64,000 bases of DNA from Paraburkholderia bryophila (GTDB taxonomy: Bacteria > Pseudomonadota > Gammaproteobacteria > Burkholderiales > Burkholderiaceae), in assembly GCF_003269035.1 (NCBI RefSeq), contig NZ_QLTK01000031.1, positions 19,139 through 83,138 of the forward strand. The letters are read 5' to 3'. The notes beneath the pieces are model-generated. The model did not search any database. It was not told the DNA's origin and saw nothing but the letters and a program-made list of their open reading frames with translations. Positions 27,857-35,846 of this stretch are shown here, piece by piece. Positions within the stretch are counted from its first letter, which is position 1; every line of letters begins with the position of its first letter. A program made the position numbers and the translations under genes.

Positions 27857-28234
27857 ATGCTATCCACCAGAAAATTTCTAGAACAATTCATTGCGTTTTC
27901 CGCTCTATTCATGGCGGTGATCATATCCATGTTTTTTTTACTGGTTAAAGATTACGCTGTAGAGTATGTCGCCGGAAGCGCTTCGTGTCTGATTGGAATT
28001 ATGTTGATGAAGAAAATTGCATCAACGAAATGGCCCGGATTTCTTGATGTCCCGTGGTACAAAACCGCCCTGCCGATTTACGGTGCGATTTTCGGGCTGG
28101 CGCTGTCGCTATTGGGAGTTTTATCCAAAATTAATGGCGGCAGCGCCGCCATTGCATTTGCCTTACCCGCCTCGCTCGGAACTGCGTTGTACGATTACGC
28201 CAAAATTATTCATGAAGAAGGTGTTGGGAAATAG
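27857..28234 (+). CDS. small four-helix membrane protein, possible immunity protein
   Basis: The 125-aa protein has hydrophobic segments at about residues 9-30, 38-55, 70-92 and 98-113, so it is an integral inner-membrane protein with a short charged tail. It matches no family I know. Two 60-base lines inside it have 38% and 43% G+C by my count, far below the surroundings, which suggests transfer. Its place directly after a microcin-like precursor fits an immunity protein that protects the producer, but this is inference from position and topology. The start has only a weak ribosome site. Confidence 0.5.
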   Translation: MLSTRKFLEQFIAFSALFMAVIISMFFLLVKDYAVEYVAGSASCLIGIMLMKKIASTKWPGFLDVPWYKTALPIYGAIFGLALSLLGVLSKINGGSAAIAFALPASLGTALYDYAKIIHEEGVGK

Positions 28235-28284
28235 TAGGCGCAATTGATATCTCAATGAGCCCCCGCAGCCAACTTTTCCGCAAT

Positions 28285-28447
28285 AAAGCAATCGAGGCCC
28301 AGCGCACGTCGATTCGGCACGTTCACCGAACTGCTGAACACACAAACCGCGCTTGCCGACGCGCAGAAACAGCGCGTTCTTGCCGCGTCGAAGTGGCGCA
28401 CCGCGCGTCTCAGGCTTGCCGCGAGCCTCGGCAAACTCGGCTTGTAG
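28285..28447 (+). pseudogene. C-terminal remnant of a TolC-like outer-membrane channel gene
   Basis: In one frame (to the stop at 28445-28447) the bases encode FGTFTELLNTQTALADAQ, then a Lys-Gln-Arg stretch, and finish WRTARLRLAASLGKLGL. This is the typical end of TolC/CyaE-type outer-membrane factors of type I secretion. Just upstream, KAIEAQRTSIR, which fits the preceding helix, lies in another frame, so a frameshift near 28310 breaks it. No start codon or N-terminal part is present. It sits after the microcin-like gene and its membrane neighbour, which suggests the tail of a lost export operon. Confidence 0.6.
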
Positions 28448-28495
28448 ATATCGAGGCCGCAAACGGTTCGCCTTACGTCTGCGCTGGCCGACCGT

Positions 28496-28777
28496 CTACA
28501 TCTTGCCCATACCGTGACGCTCGGCCCCGCCATTCTCAGATGAATTGGAGCCGCTGTCCGCAACGGCGATCGACGAGATCGCCTCGAAAAGCGCGACCAC
28601 AAACACCATCGCGCAGATCGCACCGGCCGCGGCAAACCGGAACGTAAGCGTCTGAAAATACGCATCGGGCACGCCGAAAACAAAGATCGATACCAGCGCG
28701 CCCAACTGGATGGCAACCGCCGACATCGATGCCGTCACCAGACAGGAGCGCAACCTGACGGTAGTGGAAAGCTTCAT
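28496..28777 (-). CDS. hypothetical small membrane protein
   Basis: The 93-aa protein has two hydrophobic segments, at about residues 12-36 and 46-68, then a polar tail rich in Ser, Asn and Glu. I recognise no family. The start at 28777 was chosen because the helix begins soon after it; the ribosome site is weak. Its strand is opposite to the microcin island and the same as cbpM-cbpA. It may not be expressed. Confidence 0.4.
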   Translation of the reverse strand: MKLSTTVRLRSCLVTASMSAVAIQLGALVSIFVFGVPDAYFQTLTFRFAAAGAICAMVFVVALFEAISSIAVADSGSNSSENGGAERHGMGKM

Positions 28778-28967
28778 GTGATGCCGCCTGAAAAGCAAAA
28801 CGCGACGAGCGTTGCGCGCGCAACCAACCGTCCCGAACGACGAAACCGTCCGGGGCAGCGCAGTGCGCAAAGCAACCGACGTTGCAGCGTATCAAGCGAA
28901 CCTTAATGGAACCTGATGCGGCATCGATCTTCGCCGCATCGGGCCCGGCAATCAGAAGCGAAACGCC

Positions 28968-29273
28968 CTAAGCCCCACGCGGACGCTTCACGCGCGCCCG
29001 CAGCGCCTCGATTTCATCCAGCAGATCGAGCGCAAGCGCGATGCCGGGCGGGTTGATCTCCAGATCGTGCGCGAGGCGCTGCGCGGTCTGCACGCGCCTT
29101 AACGCGACGCCGCTGAAACGCCATTCCTCGGGCCGTTCGCCCGCGGGTTCGAACACGCCTTCGGAGACCCACAGCGTCATCTCTTCCGCCGACGCCCCGC
29201 TCACCCGGCACAACTCGACCAGCGTGAACTCGACGTTTTCATCGACGATCTGGCCTTCCATGTAAGTCGTCAC
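28968..29273 (-). CDS. cbpM: chaperone modulator CbpM
   Basis: The 101-aa protein inhibits the J-domain protein CbpA by binding its J-domain. The conserved MerR-like helix region reads FTLVELCRVSGASAEEMTLWVSEGVFEPAG, here cited as FTLVELCRVSGAS and LWVSEGVFEP. The frame opens five codons earlier with a GTG that overlaps the cbpA stop, but the GTG at 29273 has AAGGAG six bases before it and gives the usual N terminus TTYMEG. It directly follows cbpA, as in E. coli. Confidence 0.85.
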   Translation of the reverse strand: MTTYMEGQIVDENVEFTLVELCRVSGASAEEMTLWVSEGVFEPAGERPEEWRFSGVALRRVQTAQRLAHDLEINPPGIALALDLLDEIEALRARVKRPRGA

Positions 29274-29284
29274 GGTGGTCTCCT

Positions 29285-30277
29285 TCACGATGATGATCCA
29301 TAAAAGTGCGCGCGCGGATCGAACTGGGAAGATCGACGCAGCGTCTCGTAAGCGGCCTTCGCGGCGTCGCTATCGGCGGGCGGCAGCACGAGATTCAGAA
29401 CCACGTACAGATCGCCCGGCGGGTTGGCGGGAATCCCCTTGCCTCGCAGCCTGAGGCGCCGGCCACCGGCCGAGCCGGCCGGCACGGTCATCTCGACAGA
29501 GCCGTCGACGGTCGGCACCGTGACTTGCGCGCCGAGCGCCGCTTCCCACGGCGCGACCGGCAACTCGATCGACACGTCGCGGCCATCCACACGAAAACGC
29601 GGATGCTCGCGGAAGCCCACTTCGAGGTAAAGATCGCCAGCGTTTTCAGGCGTCGAGCCGGGACCGCCCTGACCCGCCAGCCGCAGATGCTGCCCCGCGC
29701 GAATCCCTTTGGGGATGGCAATGTCGAGCGTGCGCGTTTGCAGCGTGACATGGCCTTGCGCGTCGAGCACCGGCATCTGTAGGGAAATAGAGCGCTGCGC
29801 GCCGCGATAGGCGTCTTCGAGATCGATCAGCACCTTGGCGTGATGGTCTTCACCGCGCATGTCGAATGCCTGGCGCTGCGCCTGTGCCCCGTGTCGCCCC
29901 TGTGGGCCGTGCGCGCCGGCACCGCCGAACATCTGCTCGAAGAACGAATGAAAATCGGCTTGTGCGCCGGCTTCGTCGCCCGCACCGCTGCCGTTACCGC
30001 CGCCACGGAATTCAAAGCCTTCGTCCCAGTTCGGCGGCGGCTGAAACTCCTGACCATTGCGCCATTCGCTGCCCATGCGATCGTAGGCAGCGCGTTTTTC
30101 CGGGTCCTTGAGCACTTCGTAGGCTTCGCCCAGTTCCTTGAAGCGCTCTTCGGCGTCGGCCTCCTTGCTGACGTCCGGATGAAACTTGCGCGCGAGCTTG
30201 CGGTACGAGCGTTTGATGTCGTCCTGGGACGCGCTGCGCTCGAGAGCGAGCACCTCGTAATAGTCCTTGTATTTCAT
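29285..30277 (-). CDS. cbpA: curved-DNA-binding protein / J-domain co-chaperone CbpA
   Basis: The 330-aa protein stimulates DnaK ATPase and binds nucleoid DNA. The J-domain covers residues 1-70, with the HPD triad in RKFHPDVSKE near residue 34. A Gly-rich linker follows (about 85-110), then the two beta-sandwich client domains with LDIAIPKGIRAGQHLRLAGQG (cut here to AIPKGIRAGQHLRLAG) and GDLYLEV. No zinc finger is present, which separates it from DnaJ. It is followed by its modulator cbpM. It lies in the stress and low-oxygen block with CBS, universal stress and FNR genes. Confidence 0.93.
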   Translation of the reverse strand: MKYKDYYEVLALERSASQDDIKRSYRKLARKFHPDVSKEADAEERFKELGEAYEVLKDPEKRAAYDRMGSEWRNGQEFQPPPNWDEGFEFRGGGNGSGAGDEAGAQADFHSFFEQMFGGAGAHGPQGRHGAQAQRQAFDMRGEDHHAKVLIDLEDAYRGAQRSISLQMPVLDAQGHVTLQTRTLDIAIPKGIRAGQHLRLAGQGGPGSTPENAGDLYLEVGFREHPRFRVDGRDVSIELPVAPWEAALGAQVTVPTVDGSVEMTVPAGSAGGRRLRLRGKGIPANPPGDLYVVLNLVLPPADSDAAKAAYETLRRSSQFDPRAHFYGSSS

Positions 30278-30423
30278 CCTGGCGGCAGCTCCTTGAGGTC
30301 AGGAAGCAGCGGCGCGGCGTCTGCGCACCGCACGGCAGTCACCGTTTTACTTTATACCAATCTGGGCCGCCCGCCAGTGGCGCGGCCCACACGCAAACCG
30401 CCCTGCCGGCGGCAAGCGGTCAG

Positions 30424-31113
30424 TCAAATGCCGGGCAGCACCGGATACGGCTCCGTATGGTCCTCGACCCGCTTCACGCCCGGAATACCTTCGGCTGCTA
30501 CCCGCACCGCTTCGACCGCCTCCATTGAATGGAAAGCGCCCCACAGGTGAATCACGCCGTCCGTCACGACGACGTTGCGCCCCGCGAAGGCCCACGTATG
30601 GCCGGCCAGCTCGCCCAGCAGCATCGCGCGGATCTCGCGGTCGGAGAAGACTGTATCCGGCGCCGGTTCTTCGGGCAGGCTCGCCAGCGCCTGAACCAGG
30701 TTGGCGCGGCTGACAATGCCCGTCAGCTGGCCGCCTTTGGTAACCGGCACGCGTTTGATGCGCCGCGTTTCGAGCAGGTTGGCGATTTCACCGAGCGGCG
30801 TGTCTTCGTCGACGGAAACGACCGGGGTCGACATGATGTCCCGCACATGCAAGGCGTGCGACTTGACGTAGCCGCGCGCGTCGTCGTTGGTGGAGAACAG
30901 TTTGAGCCATGACGAGCGACGGCGCTGTTCGGTGCCGATCTCCACGCGGTGTATCAGGTCGCCTTCGCTGACCATGCCGATCAACCGGCCGGCTGCATCG
31001 ACCACGGGCGCGCCGCTGATCTTGCGCTCCACGAAAATGCGCGCGACCTCGCGCACGGTCATATCGGGTTTGACGGCAATGACGCTGGTGGTCATCACAT
31101 CGGCTGCGCGCAT
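30424..31113 (-). CDS. CBS-pair and BON domain protein
   Basis: The 229-aa cytoplasmic protein has two CBS motifs, about residues 5-60 (MTTSVIAVKPDMTVREVA, ISGAPVVDAAGRLIGMVSEGDL) and 90-147 (MSTPVVSVDEDTPLGEIA, VPVTKGGQLTGIVSR), followed by a BON domain (about 158-222). CBS pairs sense adenine nucleotides and BON domains bind membranes or lipids. GGGAG before the ATG at 31113 decides the start. The opposite strand upstream holds an FNR box, and a TTAAAG hexamer 30 bp from its centre could be this gene's -10. Such proteins are often induced by low oxygen with universal stress proteins. Confidence 0.88.
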   Translation of the reverse strand: MRAADVMTTSVIAVKPDMTVREVARIFVERKISGAPVVDAAGRLIGMVSEGDLIHRVEIGTEQRRRSSWLKLFSTNDDARGYVKSHALHVRDIMSTPVVSVDEDTPLGEIANLLETRRIKRVPVTKGGQLTGIVSRANLVQALASLPEEPAPDTVFSDREIRAMLLGELAGHTWAFAGRNVVVTDGVIHLWGAFHSMEAVEAVRVAAEGIPGVKRVEDHTEPYPVLPGI

Positions 31114-31277
31114 GATGAATCTCCCTGACGGTTGGGTTAGTGGCCGGCCGCACGGACACGCCTCCGTGCGAGCCATTGCCGCATGAAGTGCGGCACTCAT
31201 GTGCTGCCTCCGTGGTACGCGATGAGCAATGAGTCTGCAGGACGTGGTGCCACGACGAACTGGCCGAACGCGGCCGC

Positions 31278-31313
31278 AAAACAGGCCGTGAAAACAGGCC
31301 GTGAAAACAGGCC
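31278..31313. repeat. 13-bp tandem repeat in the CBS/oleate hydratase intergenic region
   Basis: AAAACAGGCCGTG occurs at 31278-31290 and 31291-31303, followed by a third partial copy to 31313. It lies between the two divergent genes (gap 31114-31551). No role is clear. Confidence 0.6.
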
Positions 31314-31391
31314 TTAAAACCCGTTCGCCATCCAGCACTGCAAACCACGCCCGCGACACATCCGACTTTAAGCTCGCCCGCGCCCCGTCCA

Positions 31392-31405
31392 TTGACGTGT
31401 ATCAA
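31392..31405. promoter_or_regulatory. FNR/ANR box
   Basis: TTGACGTGTATCAA fits the TTGAY-N4-RTCAA consensus and lies between the divergent CBS-protein and oleate hydratase genes. It is centred about 30 bp from a TTAAAG hexamer on the CBS side, near the spacing of a class II activator site. An FNR with all four Fe-S cysteines is encoded at 37068-37916. Confidence 0.72.
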
Positions 31406-31551
31406 GCGATCCCATGGCCTGCACAAGTCGCGCTTGCCGCGACCGTTGCTTGATCCAACGCAACCGCGCCGGCGCGGGCCGCGCGTATGTTGAGCCGACG
31501 TCCGCTGTCCGTATTGGGGGCATGGCGGCGCTTATCGAAAGGACCTCCCTC

Positions 31552-33204
31552 GTGCAAAAAAACAATCCGCTTCACGCTGCAACTCGCCACGCCGGCCCCA
31601 CCCTCGACGGATCCGACCGACTCGCCGACGCGGCCGACGGCCAGTTCTATCTGGTCGGCGGCGGCATCGCCGCGATGGCGGCCGCGGCCTTCCTGATTCG
31701 CGACGGACGCGTGCGCGGCCGCGACATCACGATTCTGGAAGCGCTCGACAAACCCGGCGGCAGCCTCGACGGCGCGGGCACGGCGCAAAGCGGCTACGTG
31801 GTGCGCGGCGGGCGCATGCTCGAAAGCAAGTATCTGTGCACCTACGATCTGTTCTCGTCGATCCCCACGCTCGACGACAGCAAGAGCGTCACCCAGGAAA
31901 TCTTCGACTGGAACGAGACGATCCGCACGTCGTCGACCTCGCGCCTCGTCAGGAACGGCCGGCGCGAAGCCGCCCCCGCGTACGGACTCGACGAAAAACA
32001 TCTGCTCACGCTGGGCCGTCTGTCGATCGAGCCGGAAGGGATGCTCGCCGACAGCCGGATTGCCGACCACTTCGACGCCTCGTTCTTCGAGACCAATTTC
32101 TGGCTGATGTGGTGTACGACGTTCGCGTTCCAGCCGTGGCACAGCGCGGTCGAATTCCGCCGCTATCTGCTGCGTTTCGCGCATATGTCGGCGGGCTTCA
32201 ACCAGTTGCACGGCATCATGCGCACGGTCTACAACCAGTACGATTCGATGGTGCTGCCGCTGCGCCGCTGGCTCGACGATCACGGCGTCGTCTTCGAAGC
32301 GGACACCTGCGTGACCGATCTGCGGGTCGACGAAACGGACCCGCTCAATCGCGTGCGCGGGCTGGTCTGCGAAACCGCGCAGCGGCGTTTCGAGTTGCCG
32401 GTCGGCCCTGCCGACAAGGTGATCGTCACACTCGGGTCGATGACCGCGGCGTCGAGTCTGGGCGGCATGGATCGCCCCGCGCCGCTGAACACGGTCGACA
32501 GCACCGGCGCCTGGCGTCTGTGGAAAAACATCGCCGCCGGCCGGCCCGAGTTCGGCCGCCCCGGCGTGTTCGCGGACCACACCGACGCATCGAAATGGCT
32601 CTCTTTCACCGTGACGCTGCGCGATCCGACGCTGTTCCGGCTGATCCGCGACCTGACCGGCAACGTGCCGGGCGAAGGCGGCCTGATCACGTTTCCGGAG
32701 TCGAGCTGGCTGGCGTCGATCGTGTTGCCGCATCAGCCGCATTTCATCGGCCAGCCTGCCGACGTGCAGGTGTTGTGGGGCTATGGCCTGCGCGTGGACG
32801 AACCCGGCGATTTTGTCGGCAAACCGATGCACGCCTGCACCGGCCGCGAAATCCTCACGGAGCTGCTCGGTCATCTGCGGATCGACGCCGAGGCGGCGCG
32901 TATTCTCGATCACGCCAATTGCATTCCGTGCATGATGCCGTTCATTACGAGCCAGTTCCTGCCGCGCAAACACGGCGACCGGCCGGCCGTGACGCCAGCC
33001 GGCTGGCGCAATCTCGCCTTCATCGGACAGTTCTGCGAGTTGCCCGACGATGTGGTGTTCACCGTGGAGTATTCGGTGCGCTCGGCGCAGAACGCCGCGT
33101 ACGCGTTGCTCGATCTCGATCGTGCGGCGCCGGCGGTCTACAAGGGGCAGCACGACCCGCGGGTCGTGCGCCAGGCGTTTTCGTCGCTGCGGGATCGGAC
33201 GTAA
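31552..33204 (+). CDS. ohyA: oleate hydratase
   Basis: The 550-aa FAD-dependent enzyme adds water to the cis-9 double bond of oleate and related fatty acids to give 10-hydroxystearate. The FAD-binding motif is YLVGGGIAAMAAAAFL near the N terminus (residue 30). Family segments include EALDKPGGSLDG, GGRMLESKYLCTYDLFSSIP (shown as RMLESKYLCTYDLF), PWHSAVEFRRYLLRF, and NCIPCMMPFITSQFLPR. The GTG at 31552 has AAGGA eight bases upstream; an ATG at 31522 is the alternative. An FNR box about 150 bp before the start suggests oxygen control. Known roles are detoxification of unsaturated fatty acids and membrane stress resistance. Confidence 0.92.
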   Translation: MQKNNPLHAATRHAGPTLDGSDRLADAADGQFYLVGGGIAAMAAAAFLIRDGRVRGRDITILEALDKPGGSLDGAGTAQSGYVVRGGRMLESKYLCTYDLFSSIPTLDDSKSVTQEIFDWNETIRTSSTSRLVRNGRREAAPAYGLDEKHLLTLGRLSIEPEGMLADSRIADHFDASFFETNFWLMWCTTFAFQPWHSAVEFRRYLLRFAHMSAGFNQLHGIMRTVYNQYDSMVLPLRRWLDDHGVVFEADTCVTDLRVDETDPLNRVRGLVCETAQRRFELPVGPADKVIVTLGSMTAASSLGGMDRPAPLNTVDSTGAWRLWKNIAAGRPEFGRPGVFADHTDASKWLSFTVTLRDPTLFRLIRDLTGNVPGEGGLITFPESSWLASIVLPHQPHFIGQPADVQVLWGYGLRVDEPGDFVGKPMHACTGREILTELLGHLRIDAEAARILDHANCIPCMMPFITSQFLPRKHGDRPAVTPAGWRNLAFIGQFCELPDDVVFTVEYSVRSAQNAAYALLDLDRAAPAVYKGQHDPRVVRQAFSSLRDRT

Positions 33205-33241
33205 CGGCGATGACCGCTCGCGCACGAATCGCAGCCTGCCC

Positions 33242-33268
33242 CACGCCAGCCACGCCAGCCACGCCAGC
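33242..33268. repeat. three perfect 9-bp tandem units
   Basis: CACGCCAGC is repeated three times without interruption, ending six bases before the FNR box of the universal stress gene. Slippage could change the DNA upstream of that promoter. Confidence 0.7.
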
Positions 33269-33274
33269 GCGGCG

Positions 33275-33288
33275 TTGATCTGCATCAA
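33275..33288. promoter_or_regulatory. FNR/ANR box upstream of the universal stress protein gene
   Basis: TTGATCTGCATCAA is a perfect TTGAT-N4-ATCAA palindrome centred about 80 bp before the start codon. TAGACT at 33310-33315 lies 31 bp from its centre and could be the -10, giving class II activation by FNR. Confidence 0.82.
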
Positions 33289-33361
33289 CGCCGCGCCGCC
33301 TCGCGCTCATAGACTCATGGCACGCGCCAGTGCGTTGTCCGTTCACTTTCGGAGCATTGCC

Positions 33362-34198
33362 ATGAGCTACAGAACCCTCGTCGTTCATCTCGATACGAGT
33401 CTGCGCGCGCATCCGCGTCTCGAACTCGCTATTGCCCTTGCCCGACAGTTCGGCGCGCATCTGACCGGCGTGTTTGCGCTGTACACCCCGAATCCGCGTT
33501 CGCTCGACGTGATGTCCGGCACGTCCGGCTACTTCGAGGCGCATATGCAGTTGCGCGCCGAGCGGCGCGGCGCGCTCGAACGGCTCTTTCATGCGGAGCT
33601 GAAGCGCGCTCAGGTGCCGGGCGAATGGGTCGCCACCGATCAGGCGGCCACATTCGCGGTGCCGCGACTGGGCCGTTGCGCGGACCTGATCATCGCCGGT
33701 CAGGACGATCCCGAGGATCCGGAAGCGTACGTCGGTGACAATTTCGCGGCCAATCTCGTGCTGTCCGCCGGTCGTCCGGTGCTGCTCGTGCCATACGCAG
33801 GCAGCGTCGAGCCGGCCGGGACACATGTGATGGTCGCTTGGGACGGCAGCCGCGAAGCCGCCCGCGCGGTTCACGACGCGCTGCCGTTCATACGCGCGGC
33901 CACGCGCATCACGGTCGTGGCGGTGAACGCCGCGCACCGCGACACGACGACGCGGATTCCGGCAGCCGACATTGCGATGGCGATTGCTCGCCATGGCGTC
34001 CACGTCGAGACCCGCGACATCACGGTCGACCCGGAGGCGTCGATCGGCGATACGCTGTTGTCGGAGGCGGCCGGACTCGGCGCGGACCTGCTGGTGATGG
34101 GCGGCTATGGCCATACGCGCTGGCTGGAACTGGTGCTGGGCGGTGCGACCCGTACCGTGATGCAGTCGATGACCTTGCCGGTGCTGCTGTCGCATTGA
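33362..34198 (+). CDS. universal stress protein, tandem UspA domains
   Basis: The 278-aa cytoplasmic protein has two Usp folds. The first (about 1-145) begins YRTLVVHLDTSLRAHPRLELA, cited as YRTLVVHLDTS. The second (about 152-278) starts THVMVAWDGSREAARAV. The second domain ends with the ATP-site pattern GGYGHTRWLELVLGG, then ATRTVM, so nucleotide binding is likely. A perfect FNR box precedes it, matching the anaerobic Usp proteins of Pseudomonas and Burkholderia that support survival without oxygen. The start was set at 33362 by the domain opening, with CGGAG upstream. Confidence 0.9.
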   Translation: MSYRTLVVHLDTSLRAHPRLELAIALARQFGAHLTGVFALYTPNPRSLDVMSGTSGYFEAHMQLRAERRGALERLFHAELKRAQVPGEWVATDQAATFAVPRLGRCADLIIAGQDDPEDPEAYVGDNFAANLVLSAGRPVLLVPYAGSVEPAGTHVMVAWDGSREAARAVHDALPFIRAATRITVVAVNAAHRDTTTRIPAADIAMAIARHGVHVETRDITVDPEASIGDTLLSEAAGLGADLLVMGGYGHTRWLELVLGGATRTVMQSMTLPVLLSH

Positions 34199-34454
34199 CG
34201 AGCCGACGAGCTGCATCGCCATACCGGCCGCACTGGTACGAATCGCGCAAATCGCGGAAAATGCGCGGAGCGGTGTTGGCGCGCGGCTTTCGTGAGTTGA
34301 CGCCGCGCGGTCGACGCCGATTTGTTTGCCGAATACGGGTCCCCGATTACCAACTGCGCTCGTGTGTCGTCTGTTGCGATACCGCGCCGTTTCTGATCCG
34401 CCCCGCGCCGATATCGGCGGCGTTGCAGATCGTTCTTCACTCCAGGAGGCGTCC

Positions 34455-35846
34455 ATGCCCTGTCGCGGTAAAGCGCCCCTTACTCCCGAATCGCTGTCAC
34501 CCAAACCCGCACCGCCGCGCGCATCCACCACCCGGCAGTTGCGACGTCCCGCCTTGATCGCGGCGACGACGCTCGCGGTCGCGCTCGCCATTGCCTTCAC
34601 CGCGTGGCAGTGGGCCGTTTCGAGTTTTGCCGGCGACACCCCCGCGGCCGCTCACACCCTGCTGGCGGCGTATGTCGTCGCGGCCTGTCTGCTCTGCGCC
34701 CTCGCGTTCGTGCTCGCCCTGCAGCACGGCGGCTCCAGCGCGAGGAACGAAGCGCTCGACCAGTCGAGCGTGAATGAAGCGCGCCTGATGGGCATCATCC
34801 GTTCGTCGATGGAAGCGATCATTACCGTCGACGAACGACAGAACATCGTCATCTTCAATCCGATGGCCGAACATGTTTTCGGTTGCGGCGCGCACGAGGC
34901 GATCGGCGCATCGCTCGCGCGCTTCATCCCCGAGCGGTTTCGCGCGGGACATGACCGGCATGTCGCGCAGTTCGGCGTCACCGGCGTCTCCGAGCGGCAG
35001 ATGGGCAAGCAGCAACGCGTGCTGTTCGGCCTGAGAAGCAACGGCGAGGAGTTTCCGATCGAGGCGTCGATTTCGCAGGTGCGCGACGGCGACAGCAAGC
35101 TCTACACGGTGATGCTGCGCGATATCACCGAGCGCTTCCAGGCGGAAAGCGCGCAACGCAAATCGCGCGAGGAACTGCGTGAACTGTCGGCCAATCTGCA
35201 GAAGGTGCGCGAGGAAGAGAAGACCCGCATCGCCCGTGAATTGCATGACGATCTCGGCCAGCAATTGACCGCGCTGAAAATGGACCTGTCGTCGGTCGAG
35301 CTGGCGCTCGACACCCGCGCCGACCCCGAGGTGTTGCAGCAGCTCGGCGGCATGCGCCGGCTGATCGACGCAACCGTCGCTTCGGTGCGGCGTATCGCCG
35401 CCGACCTGCGGCCGGTCATGCTCGACGACCTCGGCCTGATTCCGGCGATCGAATGGCTCGCCAACGACTTCACGAACCGCTACGGCATCGACGTGGACCG
35501 CGACATCGAGGTCGGCGACGCTAACTTCACACCGGCCGGCGCGACCACGCTGTTCCGTATCGTGCAGGAGGCGCTGACCAACGTCGCGCGGCACGCGGAG
35601 GCCACGCTGGTCACGCTCACCGTGCGGCTGGACGCGGACACCTGTATCGTGCGGATCGCGGACAACGGCCACGGCGCGAACGATTCCACCGCGCGCGCCG
35701 AAAAATCCTTCGGCTTGCTCGGCATCCGCGAACGCGCGCACATGCTGGGCGGCGCCGTCGACATCCACACCGCCGGCGGCAAGGGTTTCGCGCTGACGGT
35801 ACGGTTCCCGGCCACGGCCGTGCAACAGCAGGAGATGCAAACATGA
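34455..35846 (+). CDS. membrane PAS-domain sensor histidine kinase (NarL/FixL-like, HisKA_3)
   Basis: The 463-aa inner-membrane kinase has hydrophobic segments at about residues 33-52 and 66-90, then a PAS domain (about 108-225: IIRSSMEAIITVDERQNIVIFN, cited as MEAIITVDERQ, and VFGCGAHEAIGASL). The dimerisation and phosphoacceptor region ARELHDDLGQQLTALK has His264. The HATPase domain shows ALTNVARHAEA and FGLLGIRERAHMLGG. AGGAG precedes the ATG at 34455. The stop overlaps the response regulator start, so they form a pair. Whether the PAS domain binds haem cannot be judged from sequence alone. Confidence 0.9.
   Translation: MPCRGKAPLTPESLSPKPAPPRASTTRQLRRPALIAATTLAVALAIAFTAWQWAVSSFAGDTPAAAHTLLAAYVVAACLLCALAFVLALQHGGSSARNEALDQSSVNEARLMGIIRSSMEAIITVDERQNIVIFNPMAEHVFGCGAHEAIGASLARFIPERFRAGHDRHVAQFGVTGVSERQMGKQQRVLFGLRSNGEEFPIEASISQVRDGDSKLYTVMLRDITERFQAESAQRKSREELRELSANLQKVREEEKTRIARELHDDLGQQLTALKMDLSSVELALDTRADPEVLQQLGGMRRLIDATVASVRRIAADLRPVMLDDLGLIPAIEWLANDFTNRYGIDVDRDIEVGDANFTPAGATTLFRIVQEALTNVARHAEATLVTLTVRLDADTCIVRIADNGHGANDSTARAEKSFGLLGIRERAHMLGGAVDIHTAGGKGFALTVRFPATAVQQQEMQT

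Noticed and set aside
28163..28462. 99-codon minus-strand frame over the TolC remnant
   Set aside because: The plus strand gives a better explanation, with recognisable outer-membrane factor residues. The minus frame has no family features.
28882..28895. TTGCAGCGTATCAA as a third FNR box
   Set aside because: Only the right half fits, and no -10-like hexamer stands at class II distance for the small minus-strand gene.
31402..33288. 628-codon minus-strand frame opposite oleate hydratase
   Set aside because: Rich in Arg, His and Gln as expected from an antisense frame, and the plus-strand protein is a clear oleate hydratase.
33059..34639. 526-codon minus-strand frame across the universal stress and kinase genes
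   Set aside because: It spans two real plus-strand genes and the promoter between them, and no domain is visible.
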